From assembly GCF_001077815.2 (NCBI RefSeq), contig NZ_CP011310.1, forward strand, positions 806,001 through 870,000: a DNA stretch of 64,000 nt, in the 5' to 3' direction. The position numbers and the translations under genes are program-made. Below the pieces are notes generated by a model, which did not search any database, was not told the DNA's origin, and saw only the letters and a list, made by a program, of their open reading frames with translations. Of the stretch, positions 10,428 to 18,981 are shown piece after piece (within the stretch, counting starts at the first letter, position 1; the number at the start of each line of letters is the position of its first letter). This DNA is from Aurantiacibacter atlanticus. Lineage in GTDB: Bacteria; Pseudomonadota; Alphaproteobacteria; Sphingomonadales; Sphingomonadaceae.

Positions 10428-11951
10428 CTATTCATAACCATAGTCTGAATAATCCTTGATATTGGGCGAGGTGAACTTGGTGAATTCGCTTTGGAAGTGG
10501 AGCGGGACATTGCCGGTTGAGCCGTGGCGCTGTTTGGCGACCATCAGCGTTGCGCGGTTCTTCAATTCCAGAAAGCGATCCTCCCAGACTCGGTATTTTT
10601 CCTGATCGCTCTCGCTGGAGGTTTCGCTTGGCATGTCGGGGCGCAGGGCCTCGTGGTAATATTCTGCCCGAAAAATAAACCACACCATGTCGGCGTCCTG
10701 CTCGATTGAACCTGATTCTCTGAGGTCCGAAAGCATCGGGCGCTTGTCCTCTCGCTGCTCCACCGCACGGCTGAGCTGCGAGAGCGCGATCACCGGCACC
10801 TGCAATTCCTTGGCGAGCGTCTTTAGCCCTCGACTGATCTCGGAAATTTCATTCACGCGGTTGTCGCTGGCACGGCCTGAACCCTGCAACAATTGCAGGT
10901 AATCGACCACGATCAGCCCGATATCGTGCCGCCGTTTCAGTCGCCGCGCGCGGGTGCGCAGTGCTGAGATGCTGAGTGCGGGCGTATCGTCAATGAACAG
11001 CGGCAGTTCCGACAAGCGCTGGGCCGCATAGGACAATTTCTGAAATTCATCACGATTGAGCTTGCCCGAACGCAGCGCTTCGGATGACACCTCTGCCTGT
11101 TCTGCAAGGATACGCGTGGCAAGCTGATCAGCGCTCATCTCCAGGCTGAAAAAGGCTGCTGGTGCGCCGTAATTATGCGGGCCGCCATCGCGCTGAAATC
11201 GCAAATGCTCTTCGGCGCAATTGAAGGCAATATTCATCGCCAGCGACGATTTGCCCATACCGGGACGCCCGGCAAGGATAATCAGATCGGAATTGTGCAG
11301 GCCGGCGGTCTTGTTGTCGATCAGCGCAAGACCGGTGGTTTTCCCCGACAGGCCACCGCCCGAATTCATCGCCGCTTCGACCATACGGATCGCTTCGTGC
11401 GATGCACTGCGGAAGCTGGTGCCGGTGTTTTCCGAAGTCGCGCCCTCGGCCACCTCGAACAGACGCGCTTCGGCGCTTTCGATCTGGCGCATCGGTTCCA
11501 CTTCGTCGGACGTGTCGAGCGCATTTTCAACAAGTTCACGGCCAACGCTGACCAATTCGCGCAAGAGCGCCAGATCATAAATCTGTTGGGCCAGTTCACG
11601 CGGCGCAAGCAGACCCTGTCCGTCTGCCGTCAGCTGCGCCAGATAGGCACTGCCGCCCAGTTCCTTCATGCCTTCGTCATTTTCGAAATAGGGACGAAGT
11701 GTGACCGGCGTGACGATCATCTGCCGCTCTATCCCCACCAATACGCGATCAAAGATGCGCTGGTGAACGGGCGCGAAGAAATGCTTGGCCGCCAGCTCTA
11801 TCGGCAATTCTTCCAGCACTCTGTTATCGATCAGCACGGCACCGATGAAAGCCGCCTCCGCTTCCAGATTGGCGGGCAGGCTTCGGCCATGCGACGCGGT
11901 TTCGCCGTTGGTGTCGGTATCTGGACGGGTCAGGATTTCTTGGGTTGGCAT
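10428..11951 (-). CDS. dnaB: Replicative DNA helicase
   Basis: Hexameric 5'-3' helicase that unwinds DNA at the replication fork. The 507 residues hold the N-terminal primase-interaction domain (about 27-135, beginning NLEAEAAFIGAVLID), a linker, and the RecA-like domain with Walker A AGRPGMGKSS at 227-236, FSLEMSADQLATR, Walker B LIVVDYLQLLQG, and ALSQLSRAVEQREDKRPMLSDLRESGSIEQDAD. No intein is present. Transcribed alone, divergently from the UPF0262 gene; the gap of 150 bp holds its promoter. Confidence 0.98.
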   Translation of the reverse strand: MPTQEILTRPDTDTNGETASHGRSLPANLEAEAAFIGAVLIDNRVLEELPIELAAKHFFAPVHQRIFDRVLVGIERQMIVTPVTLRPYFENDEGMKELGGSAYLAQLTADGQGLLAPRELAQQIYDLALLRELVSVGRELVENALDTSDEVEPMRQIESAEARLFEVAEGATSENTGTSFRSASHEAIRMVEAAMNSGGGLSGKTTGLALIDNKTAGLHNSDLIILAGRPGMGKSSLAMNIAFNCAEEHLRFQRDGGPHNYGAPAAFFSLEMSADQLATRILAEQAEVSSEALRSGKLNRDEFQKLSYAAQRLSELPLFIDDTPALSISALRTRARRLKRRHDIGLIVVDYLQLLQGSGRASDNRVNEISEISRGLKTLAKELQVPVIALSQLSRAVEQREDKRPMLSDLRESGSIEQDADMVWFIFRAEYYHEALRPDMPSETSSESDQEKYRVWEDRFLELKNRATLMVAKQRHGSTGNVPLHFQSEFTKFTSPNIKDYSDYGYE

Positions 11952-12101
11952 AAGCGCCCTTCATGCGCAGCCTTTGCCACATGGGCAAGCGCTGGGTTGC
12001 GACATTTTACCATCACTGCCTGTGGAAAGCGGGGACGAATTCCCGCCGCCCCGTATTCGCAATTGCAAAACTGCTACCCTGTGGGCCAATAGGGTAGAGT
12101 C

Positions 12102-12593
12102 ATGGAACAGGATCAAGACAACCGGATCGATCGAATCACGCTGGACGAGGCGACCGTCATTGCGCGCAATGAAGAGATCGAGAAGGAACGCGAAGTCGCG
12201 TTGCGGGACCTGGTGGAAGATAACCTTTTTCGCCCGATGCGCGCATTGGATGATGGGCATGCAGGGCCATGGCTGGTGCATTTGGCGATTGTCGATGGCA
12301 TGCTGGCACTGTCCCTTCAGGATCGTGCTGGAAGCGATGCCGGCACTATCGGCTTGGGCTTGGCGCGCCTGCGCCGCGTGGTGCGCGAATATTTTGCCAT
12401 TTGCGATAGCTATTACAAGGCATTGCGCAGGGCCTCCGCTCAGGAAATCGAAACCATCGACATGGCGCGCCGGGCCATCCATGACAGGGGCACACGTCAG
12501 TTGGCCGAATCGCTGGATGGCAAGGTCGAAACCGATTTCGAAACCGCACGGCGGTTGTTCACCTTGATTTGCGTGCTGCATATCAAGGGCTGA
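12102..12593 (+). CDS. UPF0262 family protein
   Basis: A 163-residue soluble protein of a family conserved in Alphaproteobacteria without assigned function. The start ATG 12102 (MEQDQDNRIDRITLDEATV) follows AGGGTAGAG closely. Family-like segments are DLVEDNLFRPM, GPWLVHLAIVDGMLALSLQD and LRRVVREYFAICDSYYKALR. The GH25-like gene follows 33 bp on in the same direction, so they may share a transcript. Confidence 0.8.
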   Translation: MEQDQDNRIDRITLDEATVIARNEEIEKEREVALRDLVEDNLFRPMRALDDGHAGPWLVHLAIVDGMLALSLQDRAGSDAGTIGLGLARLRRVVREYFAICDSYYKALRRASAQEIETIDMARRAIHDRGTRQLAESLDGKVETDFETARRLFTLICVLHIKG

Positions 12594-12626
12594 CATCGAA
12601 AGTTAACGCAAAAGCAGGGTCGCCCC

Positions 12627-13325
12627 ATGGGCAAGAAGAAGAAAAGCGTATTTCGCTTCTGGATCGAGGCGATGTTGCTGCTCGCACTTGTCGGCACGGG
12701 CGGGTTCCTGTGGTGGCAGCGGCAAAGCTGGGCGCCTCCGCGCGCCCAATTTCCGATGCAGGGCGTGGTTACCGGCGCGGCTGATGGCGTGATCGATATA
12801 TCTGCGCTGCGCACGGCGCGTGCCGATTTCGTTTATCTCGAAGCCAGTTCCGGGGAGAACGGGCGGGACGAAGTCTTTGGCCGCAATCTTGCCGCCCTTG
12901 CCGATACTGGAATTCCGCACGGGGCGGTCCATACCTATGACCCATGTATCCCGGCAGAACGGCAGGCCGCCAATTTCGTCACTACCGTGCCGCGCGATCC
13001 CACGCTTCTGCCGCCAGCTATCGCGTTGGACAAGCCCGCAAGTGCCTGCGGCGATCCCGTGATCGACGCGGCGCTGGAAAGCGAACTTACCACTTTTATC
13101 AACCAGGTCGAAGGCCATGCAGGGCAGCCGGTGGTGCTGAAGGTTAGCGAAGCGTTCGAAGAAACCTATGCCATCGCCTCACGCATCGAGCGCAATCTCT
13201 GGCTGGAGAACGATTGGCTGCAACCCGATTATGCCGGGCGGCCATGGACCTTGTGGACCGCCAATGCGCAGCTATCCAATCCCGCTAATGGCGCCAAGAT
13301 GCGCTGGGTAGTAGTCCAGCAATAG
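12627..13325 (+). CDS. GH25-like (lysozyme family) membrane-anchored protein
   Basis: A 232-residue protein with a basic N-terminus and one membrane anchor (about 12-30, FWIEAMLLLALVGTGGFLWW); the rest is periplasmic. It aligns by eye with the GH25 muramidase barrel: GVIDISALRTARADFVYLEASSG, GIPHGAVHTYDPC, PPAIALDKPAS and PWTLWTANAQL. The first catalytic Asp (VIDIS) and the Asp of ALD are present. The Glu two residues after the latter, usual in GH25, is replaced by Pro in ALDKP, so muramidase activity is doubtful. Wall binding or modified hydrolysis is possible. Confidence 0.65.
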   Translation: MGKKKKSVFRFWIEAMLLLALVGTGGFLWWQRQSWAPPRAQFPMQGVVTGAADGVIDISALRTARADFVYLEASSGENGRDEVFGRNLAALADTGIPHGAVHTYDPCIPAERQAANFVTTVPRDPTLLPPAIALDKPASACGDPVIDAALESELTTFINQVEGHAGQPVVLKVSEAFEETYAIASRIERNLWLENDWLQPDYAGRPWTLWTANAQLSNPANGAKMRWVVVQQ

Positions 13326-13372
13326 AACCGCATTCAGCCTGCGCTCAGGCTGATTGAGGAAGAGTTCAATCG

Positions 13373-13771
13373 ATGATTAGAGTTCCTGCCGCCGTTGCCG
13401 CTCTGGCGTTACTTGCCGTTCCTGCTGCTGCACAGGATCGCGGAATCTTCCTGTTCGATTTCGCTAACGATGAAAATGCTTCGCGTGTCCAGATGGCGGA
13501 GCAGGTGGTGGAGGATGCGCAGGACATTGGCGATGCAGCAGTTGTGCTTTGCGCTGGCAGCACCGGGAATCGTGGGCGGGACCAGCGCCGCGAAGTGATG
13601 GCCTTGCTTGTAGAGGCTGGTGCAGCGCGACACCGTCTTCTGGATGCTGGCACCTGCACACCACAGATAGCTGGAAGCAGCAGGCAGGCGATTGGCGAGA
13701 ATCGCGTATGGCTGGCGCTGACTACAGCGACATTTCTGGAGCGCTATCAGCGAGAGGCGATGGGCCTCTAG
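13373..13771 (+). CDS. Secreted protein of unknown function
   Basis: 132 residues with a clear signal peptide, cleavage predicted after VPAAAQ (about residue 21). The mature part begins [13 protein letters not shown]; the stretch [26 protein letters not shown] recalls the helix-strand unit of OmpA-like peptidoglycan-binding domains, but the diagnostic NxxLSxxRA block is missing. Two Cys residues could form a disulfide. Its stop overlaps that of the convergent M14 peptidase by 4 bp. I assign no function. Confidence 0.6.
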   Translation: MIRVPAAVAALALLAVPAAAQDRGIFLFDFANDENASRVQMAEQVVEDAQDIGDAAVVLCAGSTGNRGRDQRREVMALLVEAGAARHRLLDAGTCTPQIAGSSRQAIGENRVWLALTTATFLERYQREAMGL

Positions 13772-14913
13772 TCCGCGTCACTTTCCAGCCATTCAACCAG
13801 AGCGGCAAGACATTCACGCGCCAGCAGTTTGCAGCGTTCCGGGCTCCACCCCTGCTCTGCATCGGGCCAGTCATCATTATCCTTAAACGGCATTTCCAGC
13901 GTCATTGCTGTGGCGCCGAAACGCTGGGCCACCTGATTGGTGCTGATGGCCAGATTGGCCTTGCCGGGCGATGATTTGGGGTAACCCTTAGCGCTCTGAA
14001 AATCGGGCGTGCGGCGATCAAGGATGCGTTGATAGCGATATAAGCGCTCACCCATTTCGTCCGTCCATGAAGGGATGCCTTCGAACCCGGCCAGGAACAC
14101 TGCGGCGATCGCTTCATCACCATGCACGTCCATTGCGAAATCGACACCGCTTTCGTCCATCGCTTTGCGTATGGCGAGCACTTCGGGTGAGGTGTCTGCG
14201 CTCGGTTCTGCCCATTCACGATTGAGGTTCACGCCGTCTGCATTGGTGCGCAAATGGCCACGAAAGCTGCCGTCAGGATTGCAGTTTGGCACGATATGGA
14301 TGCGGCATTTTGCGCGCAATGCACGACCTGTCACATCTGCCGGATCGGTCAGTACTTCAAGCGCGCCTTCCATCCACCATTCGGCCATGCTTTCACCCGG
14401 ATGCTGGCGCGCATAAAGCCAGACCTGTGTTTCTCCTTCGCCCATTTCGAGGCAATCGAGCGGACGCCCGTCCAGCGTCTGGCCAAGGCGGCGATATGCT
14501 ACGCCATCCGCGCTTGCCGCTTCTGCGACAAGATCATTGTGACGCTCTATCGAGTAAGGCGCGAAATAGGCGAACCAGGTAATATCGCTTGCAGGTGTGT
14601 AACGGATTGTCAGCGTGCCATTGCCCGTATCTGCATCATATTTGCTTTCGGCACGGCCCCAGAATGCACGATCTTCCGAAACGCAGGCATTGTAGCCCGG
14701 CCAACCTGCCGGATAGGCGCTGTCTTCCAGCCCTTCAATTTCCAACACGAGTTCGCGCCCCGCCGCGCCGCAGACGCGGAAATGAAACCACTGGGCAAAT
14801 TCGCTTTTGTAATCGCGCGGGATACGCAGCTTTGCGGTGGCGCCCTTGATGCTGGTGATTTCGATATTGCCGCTGTCAAAAGCAGAATCGATGACAATGT
14901 CCATTTCGCTCAT
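13768..14913 (-). CDS. M14-type zinc carboxypeptidase, cytosolic carboxypeptidase-like
   Basis: A 381-residue metallocarboxypeptidase of the CCP/AGBL branch. An N-terminal beta-sandwich domain (about 1-130) precedes the catalytic domain. The zinc ligands are in [12 protein letters not shown] (His and Glu), with the third His in [31 protein letters not shown] is the substrate-binding region and TLEMPFK carries the general-base Glu. No signal peptide, so it acts in the cytosol. The DUF4136 lipoprotein lies 9 bp upstream on the same strand. Eukaryotic relatives deglutamylate tubulin; the bacterial substrate is unknown. Confidence 0.85.
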   Translation of the reverse strand: MSEMDIVIDSAFDSGNIEITSIKGATAKLRIPRDYKSEFAQWFHFRVCGAAGRELVLEIEGLEDSAYPAGWPGYNACVSEDRAFWGRAESKYDADTGNGTLTIRYTPASDITWFAYFAPYSIERHNDLVAEAASADGVAYRRLGQTLDGRPLDCLEMGEGETQVWLYARQHPGESMAEWWMEGALEVLTDPADVTGRALRAKCRIHIVPNCNPDGSFRGHLRTNADGVNLNREWAEPSADTSPEVLAIRKAMDESGVDFAMDVHGDEAIAAVFLAGFEGIPSWTDEMGERLYRYQRILDRRTPDFQSAKGYPKSSPGKANLAISTNQVAQRFGATAMTLEMPFKDNDDWPDAEQGWSPERCKLLARECLAALVEWLESDAD

Positions 14914-14922
14914 GAATGCGCC

Positions 14923-15525
14923 CTATTCGACTGAAATCGTTTCGCCGGAAACACCGGGGAACTGTTCAAACAAGGCATCGACGATGCGCTGCGCTGCAGC
15001 CGTCTCGCTGGCATAATCGCTATTGCTGGTGGCGGTCATGCTGGCGCGGCCTTCCCACAGATTGGCGCCACCTTCCGATGATTTGATCGCAACAAAAAGC
15101 TGGCGCTCAATGGATTCGGGCGGGGGACCGCCAAGGCTGTTCAGATTGATGCCAACGCCAACACCGACGCCTGAACCATAGGAGCCGGTGCCACCGCCAA
15201 CCCCGACACCAACTGGACTGCGGCGGCCTTCACCATCTTCGATATACGCATCAATATCGACGATCGCGACCTGCCCGCCATTTTTCGTGACCACCCGATA
15301 ACCCAGCGATTGCAGCTCTTGCTGAACAGCATCGGCATAAACGGCGAATGCCAGCGAATCGGCGTCATCGCCTGCAGCGCTGGTAATGTTTATCGTGCCC
15401 TGGCCAAGGAAGGCTGGTGTATTACCAACAAAGCGTGTCACTTCCACAGGTGAGACATAGGCGGGGGTAGCGCAGCCCGTGGCAAGGGCGCAGGCGGCAA
15501 GCAAGGCTATGGCGGATTGTTTCAT
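14923..15525 (-). CDS. DUF4136 domain lipoprotein (copy 1)
   Basis: A 200-residue protein with lipoprotein signal LLAACALATGC (lipidated Cys about 18). Internal marks are GQGTINIT, SLAFAVYADAVQQELQSLGY, a Gly/Val-rich loop around 100-130, and SIERQLFVAIKSSEGGANLWEGRASMTATS, ending with FEQFPGVSGETISV. These match the DUF4136 pattern, and the C-terminal FPG-SGET motif recurs in the second copy at 47452-48171. The M14 peptidase follows 9 bp later and may be co-transcribed. Function of the domain is unknown; outer-membrane or periplasmic location is inferred from the signal. Confidence 0.75.
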   Translation of the reverse strand: MKQSAIALLAACALATGCATPAYVSPVEVTRFVGNTPAFLGQGTINITSAAGDDADSLAFAVYADAVQQELQSLGYRVVTKNGGQVAIVDIDAYIEDGEGRRSPVGVGVGGGTGSYGSGVGVGVGINLNSLGGPPPESIERQLFVAIKSSEGGANLWEGRASMTATSNSDYASETAAAQRIVDALFEQFPGVSGETISVE

Positions 15526-15636
15526 ACTTGCATAAACGCATGAAACGCTTCCGCGTGCCAGCCCTTCTCATGATTTTGTTCCGACTGCGGTCAGCGTAAG
15601 TTGCTGCTTAAGAAGATCGTGCTAGGCGATTGTCCG

Positions 15637-16656
15637 ATGACCAAGAAAACTTCAGTCCTCGTTACCGGCGGTGCCGGATATATTGGCAGCCACGCCGTGC
15701 TGGTCTTGCGCGATGCAGGATGGCCTGTTGCAGTGATTGATAATCTTTCAACGGGCTTTCGCTTTGCCGTGCCCGAAGATGTTCCCTTGTATGAAGGCGA
15801 TATTGCCGATGGCGCGCTTGTGGCGCGTATCTTCGCTGAACAGGGCATGGGCGGCGGCACCGGTGCGATCATGCATTTTGCAGGCTCCATCGTGGTCCCC
15901 GAAAGTGTCGAAAAGCCGCTCTGTTATTATGCGAACAACACGGTCAAAAGCCGCGCATTGATGGAAGCGGCAGTGGATGGTGGGGTGCCGCACTTCATCT
16001 TCAGTTCGACAGCGGCGACCTATGGCGTGCCAGATGTCTCGCCGGTGGATGAAGATGCGCCGAAGCAGCCGATCAATCCCTATGGCTGGTCCAAGCTGAT
16101 GACGGAGCAGATGCTGGCGGACACCGCTGCCGCGCATGATCTGAACTTCTGCGCCCTGCGTTATTTCAATGTCGCAGGGGCCGATCCGCAGGGACGCAGC
16201 GGGCAATCGACTGCAGGGGCAACCCATCTGATCAAGGTCGCGGTTGAAGCGGCGCTGGGCAAGCGCGCCAGCGTAAGCGTGTTCGGTAGCGATTACGACA
16301 CAGCCGATGGCACCGGCGTGCGCGATTATATTCACGTCAGCGATCTGGCGGCTGCCCATGTGCTGGCGCTCGATGCGCTGATTGCACAGCCTGACGTTTC
16401 GATGACGATGAATTGCGGCTATGGCCGCGGTTTCTCTGTTCTCGAAGTGCTGGATGCAGTGGACCGGGTGACCAATCTGAAAATCGAGCGGGTGCAGGAG
16501 GGGCGCCGAGCGGGCGATCCCGATTCGCTTATCTCCGATCCTGCGCGGATCAAGGCGACGTTGCCGTGGCAGCCGCAACATGCCAATCTCGACACCATCG
16601 TAACCCACGCCCTGGCGTGGGAGCGTAAGCTGGCCGAAATACGGGGAAACGGTTGA
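15637..16656 (+). CDS. galE: UDP-glucose 4-epimerase
   Basis: NAD-dependent short-chain dehydrogenase/epimerase of 339 residues interconverting UDP-glucose and UDP-galactose. The start ATG 15637 places the Rossmann motif VTGGAGYIGSH at about residues 8-18. The catalytic SSTAATYG and YGWSKLMTEQ (Tyr-x3-Lys) are present, as are FNVAGADPQGRSGQ and the GTGVRDYIHVSDLA segment typical of GalE. It precedes rpmJ by 87 bp but the two are unlikely partners. Confidence 0.95.
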   Translation: MTKKTSVLVTGGAGYIGSHAVLVLRDAGWPVAVIDNLSTGFRFAVPEDVPLYEGDIADGALVARIFAEQGMGGGTGAIMHFAGSIVVPESVEKPLCYYANNTVKSRALMEAAVDGGVPHFIFSSTAATYGVPDVSPVDEDAPKQPINPYGWSKLMTEQMLADTAAAHDLNFCALRYFNVAGADPQGRSGQSTAGATHLIKVAVEAALGKRASVSVFGSDYDTADGTGVRDYIHVSDLAAAHVLALDALIAQPDVSMTMNCGYGRGFSVLEVLDAVDRVTNLKIERVQEGRRAGDPDSLISDPARIKATLPWQPQHANLDTIVTHALAWERKLAEIRGNG

Positions 16657-16743
16657 CTTCGTTTCATCAGCGCCGTATCGGCGCGCCTTGAATTTCCGGC
16701 TTTCCAGACCATCTTGAATGCCGACAGTTTTCGGGAAAATACC

Positions 16744-16869
16744 ATGAAGATCCGCAACAGCCTCAAGTCGCTGAAGAACCGCCATCGCGATTGCCGCGTT
16801 ATTCGTCGGCGTGGTCGCACCTATGTGATCAACAAGACCAACCGTCGCTTCAAGGCCCGCCAGGGCTGA
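16744..16869 (+). CDS. rpmJ: 50S ribosomal protein L36
   Basis: A 41-residue basic protein, [18 protein letters not shown] followed by [23 protein letters not shown], which is the L36 form lacking the full zinc-binding Cys set (one Cys only). It is too short for most ORF screens but the match is full length. A terminator hairpin at 16914-16941 ends its transcript. Confidence 0.97.
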   Translation: MKIRNSLKSLKNRHRDCRVIRRRGRTYVINKTNRRFKARQG

Positions 16870-16913
16870 TACAGCGATGATGCCGGTGCATCTGCCCGGT
16901 ATCGGTCCCTTGC

Positions 16914-16941
16914 AAAGCCCCCGCCGCAACGGGGGCTTTTT
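16914..16941 (+). terminator. Rho-independent terminator after rpmJ
   Basis: A 10-bp perfect stem AAAGCCCCCG/CGGGGGCTTT with a 6-nt loop runs into a T tract. It sits 44 bp after rpmJ and ends only 2 bp before the GTG start of the HAD gene. Confidence 0.9.
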
Positions 16942-16943
16942 GC

Positions 16944-17564
16944 GTGTCTGACCCGCACAGGCCCACCGCGGTTGTGTTCGATGTTGGCCGTGTCCTCATC
17001 CAGTGGGATTTGCGTCACCTGTTCGCCAAATTGATTGGCGATCCGCAGGAAGTTGAATGGTTTGTCACCAATGTGGTGACCGAAAAATGGCATCACCAAC
17101 ATGACGAAGGTCGCGCGCTGGCCGACATGATGCCAGAACGAATTGCGCAGTTTCCCGATTATGCGGCGCATATCCGCGCCTATGCTTCGCGGTTCAACGA
17201 GACGATCCCCGGTCCTGTGCCCGGATCGCATGAGATCGTGCGCCAATTGGCAGCTCAGGGCGTTCCATTATTCGGGCTGACCAATTTCGGTGAAGAATTC
17301 TGGGCAGGTTTCCGCCCGACGGAGCCCTTGTTCGACCTGTTTAAAGATATCGTGGTTTCCGGCACGGAAAAGTGCGCCAAGCCTGGACCGCGCATCTATG
17401 AAATCGCTGAAGCCCGCTTTGGAATTGCGCCTCAGCATTTGCTCTTCATTGATGATAAGGCAGAAAACATTGCGGCAGCGCGCGCACGTGGTTGGCATGG
17501 GCACGTGTTTGAAGACGCCGCGAGGCTGGAACAGTGCCTTGAGGGTCACGGCCTGCTCGGCTGA
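16944..17564 (+). CDS. HAD-superfamily phosphatase (YihX-like)
   Basis: A 206-residue haloacid-dehalogenase-fold hydrolase starting at GTG 16944. Motif I is VVFDVGRVLI (DxG type, as in YihX-like sugar phosphatases); motif II is LFGLTNFG; the motif III Lys is in EKCAKPGPRIY; motif IV is LLFIDDKAENIAAARARGW. Because motif I begins near residue 9, the start cannot lie much further downstream. The GTG follows the rpmJ terminator by 2 bp, so the only Shine-Dalgarno-like string is inside the hairpin stem. Substrate unknown. Confidence 0.85.
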   Translation: MSDPHRPTAVVFDVGRVLIQWDLRHLFAKLIGDPQEVEWFVTNVVTEKWHHQHDEGRALADMMPERIAQFPDYAAHIRAYASRFNETIPGPVPGSHEIVRQLAAQGVPLFGLTNFGEEFWAGFRPTEPLFDLFKDIVVSGTEKCAKPGPRIYEIAEARFGIAPQHLLFIDDKAENIAAARARGWHGHVFEDAARLEQCLEGHGLLG

Positions 17565-17586
17565 ACCGGCCAGCGCTTCCCCTTAC

Positions 17587-17617
17587 AAAAAGGCCCCGAC
17601 GCGAAGAGCGCCGGGGC
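17587..17617 (-). terminator. Terminator for the CC_3452-type gene
   Basis: GCCCCGaCGC-GAAGA-GCGcCGGGGC forms a 10-bp stem with one mismatch (17593-17617). Read on the minus strand it is followed by a T5 tract at 17587-17591. It lies between the convergent HAD and CC_3452-type genes. Confidence 0.7.
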
Positions 17618-17665
17618 AATCGTGAGCTGCCGGATGGAGAGGCAGCTGGGAAAAAGGGATATTGT

Positions 17666-17989
17666 CTAGCCGTTGCAGCGGGCCAGCTGACTTTCGGAGA
17701 TAGGCTCTCCTTGCACGGCGAAGCTGGTAATTTCGCCGATATTGCGGCGCAATTCACTACACACGCGGATCGGTCGGTCACCACTGCGCGGGCCAGCGCA
17801 TGTCGTACCTTCACAAGTGAATACCACGCCACCGGCAATCGCACGGGTTTCATCCGTCGGTTCCGCCAGTTCAACAGCGAAATAAGGCCCGCTGGCTTGA
17901 CCAGGAAAGGCGATCGCAGTCGAGACCGGTGCCGCAATAGCCCCAAGCGACAGCAGGGCGGCAAATGAGAAAATTGCGGAACGTGGCAT
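17666..17989 (-). CDS. CC_3452 family secreted protein
   Basis: 107 residues from ATG 17989 with a signal peptide (PRSAIFSFAALLSLGAIAAPVSTA). The mature region carries YFAVELAEPTDETRAIAGGVVFTCEGTTCAGPRSGDRP, VCSELRRNIGEITSF and a final LARCN, matching the CC_3452 family known from Caulobacter and sphingomonads. Four Cys residues suggest two disulfides. Function unknown. It is divergent from the HxlR-type regulator 159 bp away. Confidence 0.75.
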   Translation of the reverse strand: MPRSAIFSFAALLSLGAIAAPVSTAIAFPGQASGPYFAVELAEPTDETRAIAGGVVFTCEGTTCAGPRSGDRPIRVCSELRRNIGEITSFAVQGEPISESQLARCNG

Positions 17990-18148
17990 ATGTGCGGAAA
18001 TCCTTCTCAACAACGAGTGGGTTGCATTTGACAACCAGTTGCGGTTTGCTACCTATTCAGACAGATTTCGATTCGCAACCCTTCATTGCGAATATTTTTG
18101 GTTTCCGCGCATTCCGCTGTAGAAGATGTGTTGGAAAGAGATGCAATT

Positions 18149-18670
18149 ATGGGAATAAGAGAACCGCTAAGGGAAATTGGCTGCGGCTTGCCACACGCGC
18201 TGGAAGTGATGGGCGAGCGCTGGTCATTCCTTATTCTGCGCGCTGCATTCAACGGGATGTATCATTTCGAAGAATTTTCCCAGCAGTTGGGCATAGCGCG
18301 CAATATCCTCTCCAGCCGTCTGGCCAAACTTGTGCGCAATGGCGTGTTGGAACGCACACCCTCTGAGCACGACCGGCGCAAGGTGGAATATCGCCTGACG
18401 GAAAAAGGTCTGGATCTATTGCCTGCGATGCTTGCGCTGCGCCAGTGGGGCGAACGCTATACGCAAGACGTCAGTCCTGATCTTGTGCTGGTGGACCGTC
18501 GTGATGGCCAGCCGATTGCGCCCATTGGCATCCGTGCACATGACGGGCGCGATTTGGCGTGGGAAGAACTTGGCTGGCAGACGCCTGACAAGATTGGCGA
18601 ACCCGTGATTCGTAGCGATAACAGCTATCCCAAGGCGAAATTCGCTCACGAGCAAGAGGATTTTTGTTGA
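18149..18670 (+). CDS. HxlR-family winged-helix transcriptional regulator
   Basis: 173 residues from ATG 18149 (MGIREPLREIGCGLPHALEV). The HxlR domain covers about 10-105: LEVMGERWSFLILRAAFNGMYHFEEF, QQLGIARNILSSRLAKLVRNGVLER, then the wing SEHDRRKVEYRLTEKGLDLLPAM. A Cys near residue 12, before the helix, is the usual redox/electrophile-sensing position in this family; sensing is inferred. The C-terminal 70 residues are not part of the minimal domain. The target may be its own promoter or the divergent CC_3452-type gene. Confidence 0.88.
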   Translation: MGIREPLREIGCGLPHALEVMGERWSFLILRAAFNGMYHFEEFSQQLGIARNILSSRLAKLVRNGVLERTPSEHDRRKVEYRLTEKGLDLLPAMLALRQWGERYTQDVSPDLVLVDRRDGQPIAPIGIRAHDGRDLAWEELGWQTPDKIGEPVIRSDNSYPKAKFAHEQEDFC

Positions 18671-18981
18671 GCGCCAAGGGCGGTGCACCTGCCAGATCAG
18701 GCGATGGACGATATATCCTTGTGCGCGGCCGATTATGGCGCGCAACAAATCCCGCAGCGTGGTTTCTTCGCCCTTCCTTCTAGATGCGCATCACGTCCTA
18801 ACATGAGGGTGACGTGTCATTGTTCGCATTGTGGAAAGGTCAGTGCGAGCACTTTGTTTTTGTGACAGCGCAAAACAATTTGGCGGGCGCCCTGGCAAAA
18901 CTGTTTCGTTAAGCTCGTGAATATTGAAAGGTTATTCGTAGCAGACACACCTCCACTCGTCCTATCCGACCATCGCATTGC
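18671..18981. other. Intergenic region without recognised feature
   Basis: 311 bp between the converging HxlR and comM genes. I see no tRNA, no convincing terminator and no ORF with good support. A short frame near 18803-18865 encodes a CHCSHC motif but ends after 20 residues. Confidence 0.5.

Noticed and set aside
18803..18865. Short frame encoding CHCSHC, resembling the start of a GFA-type formaldehyde-activating protein
   Set aside because: It ends after about 20 residues, no remainder of the domain is found in any frame nearby, and there is no clear ribosome binding site.
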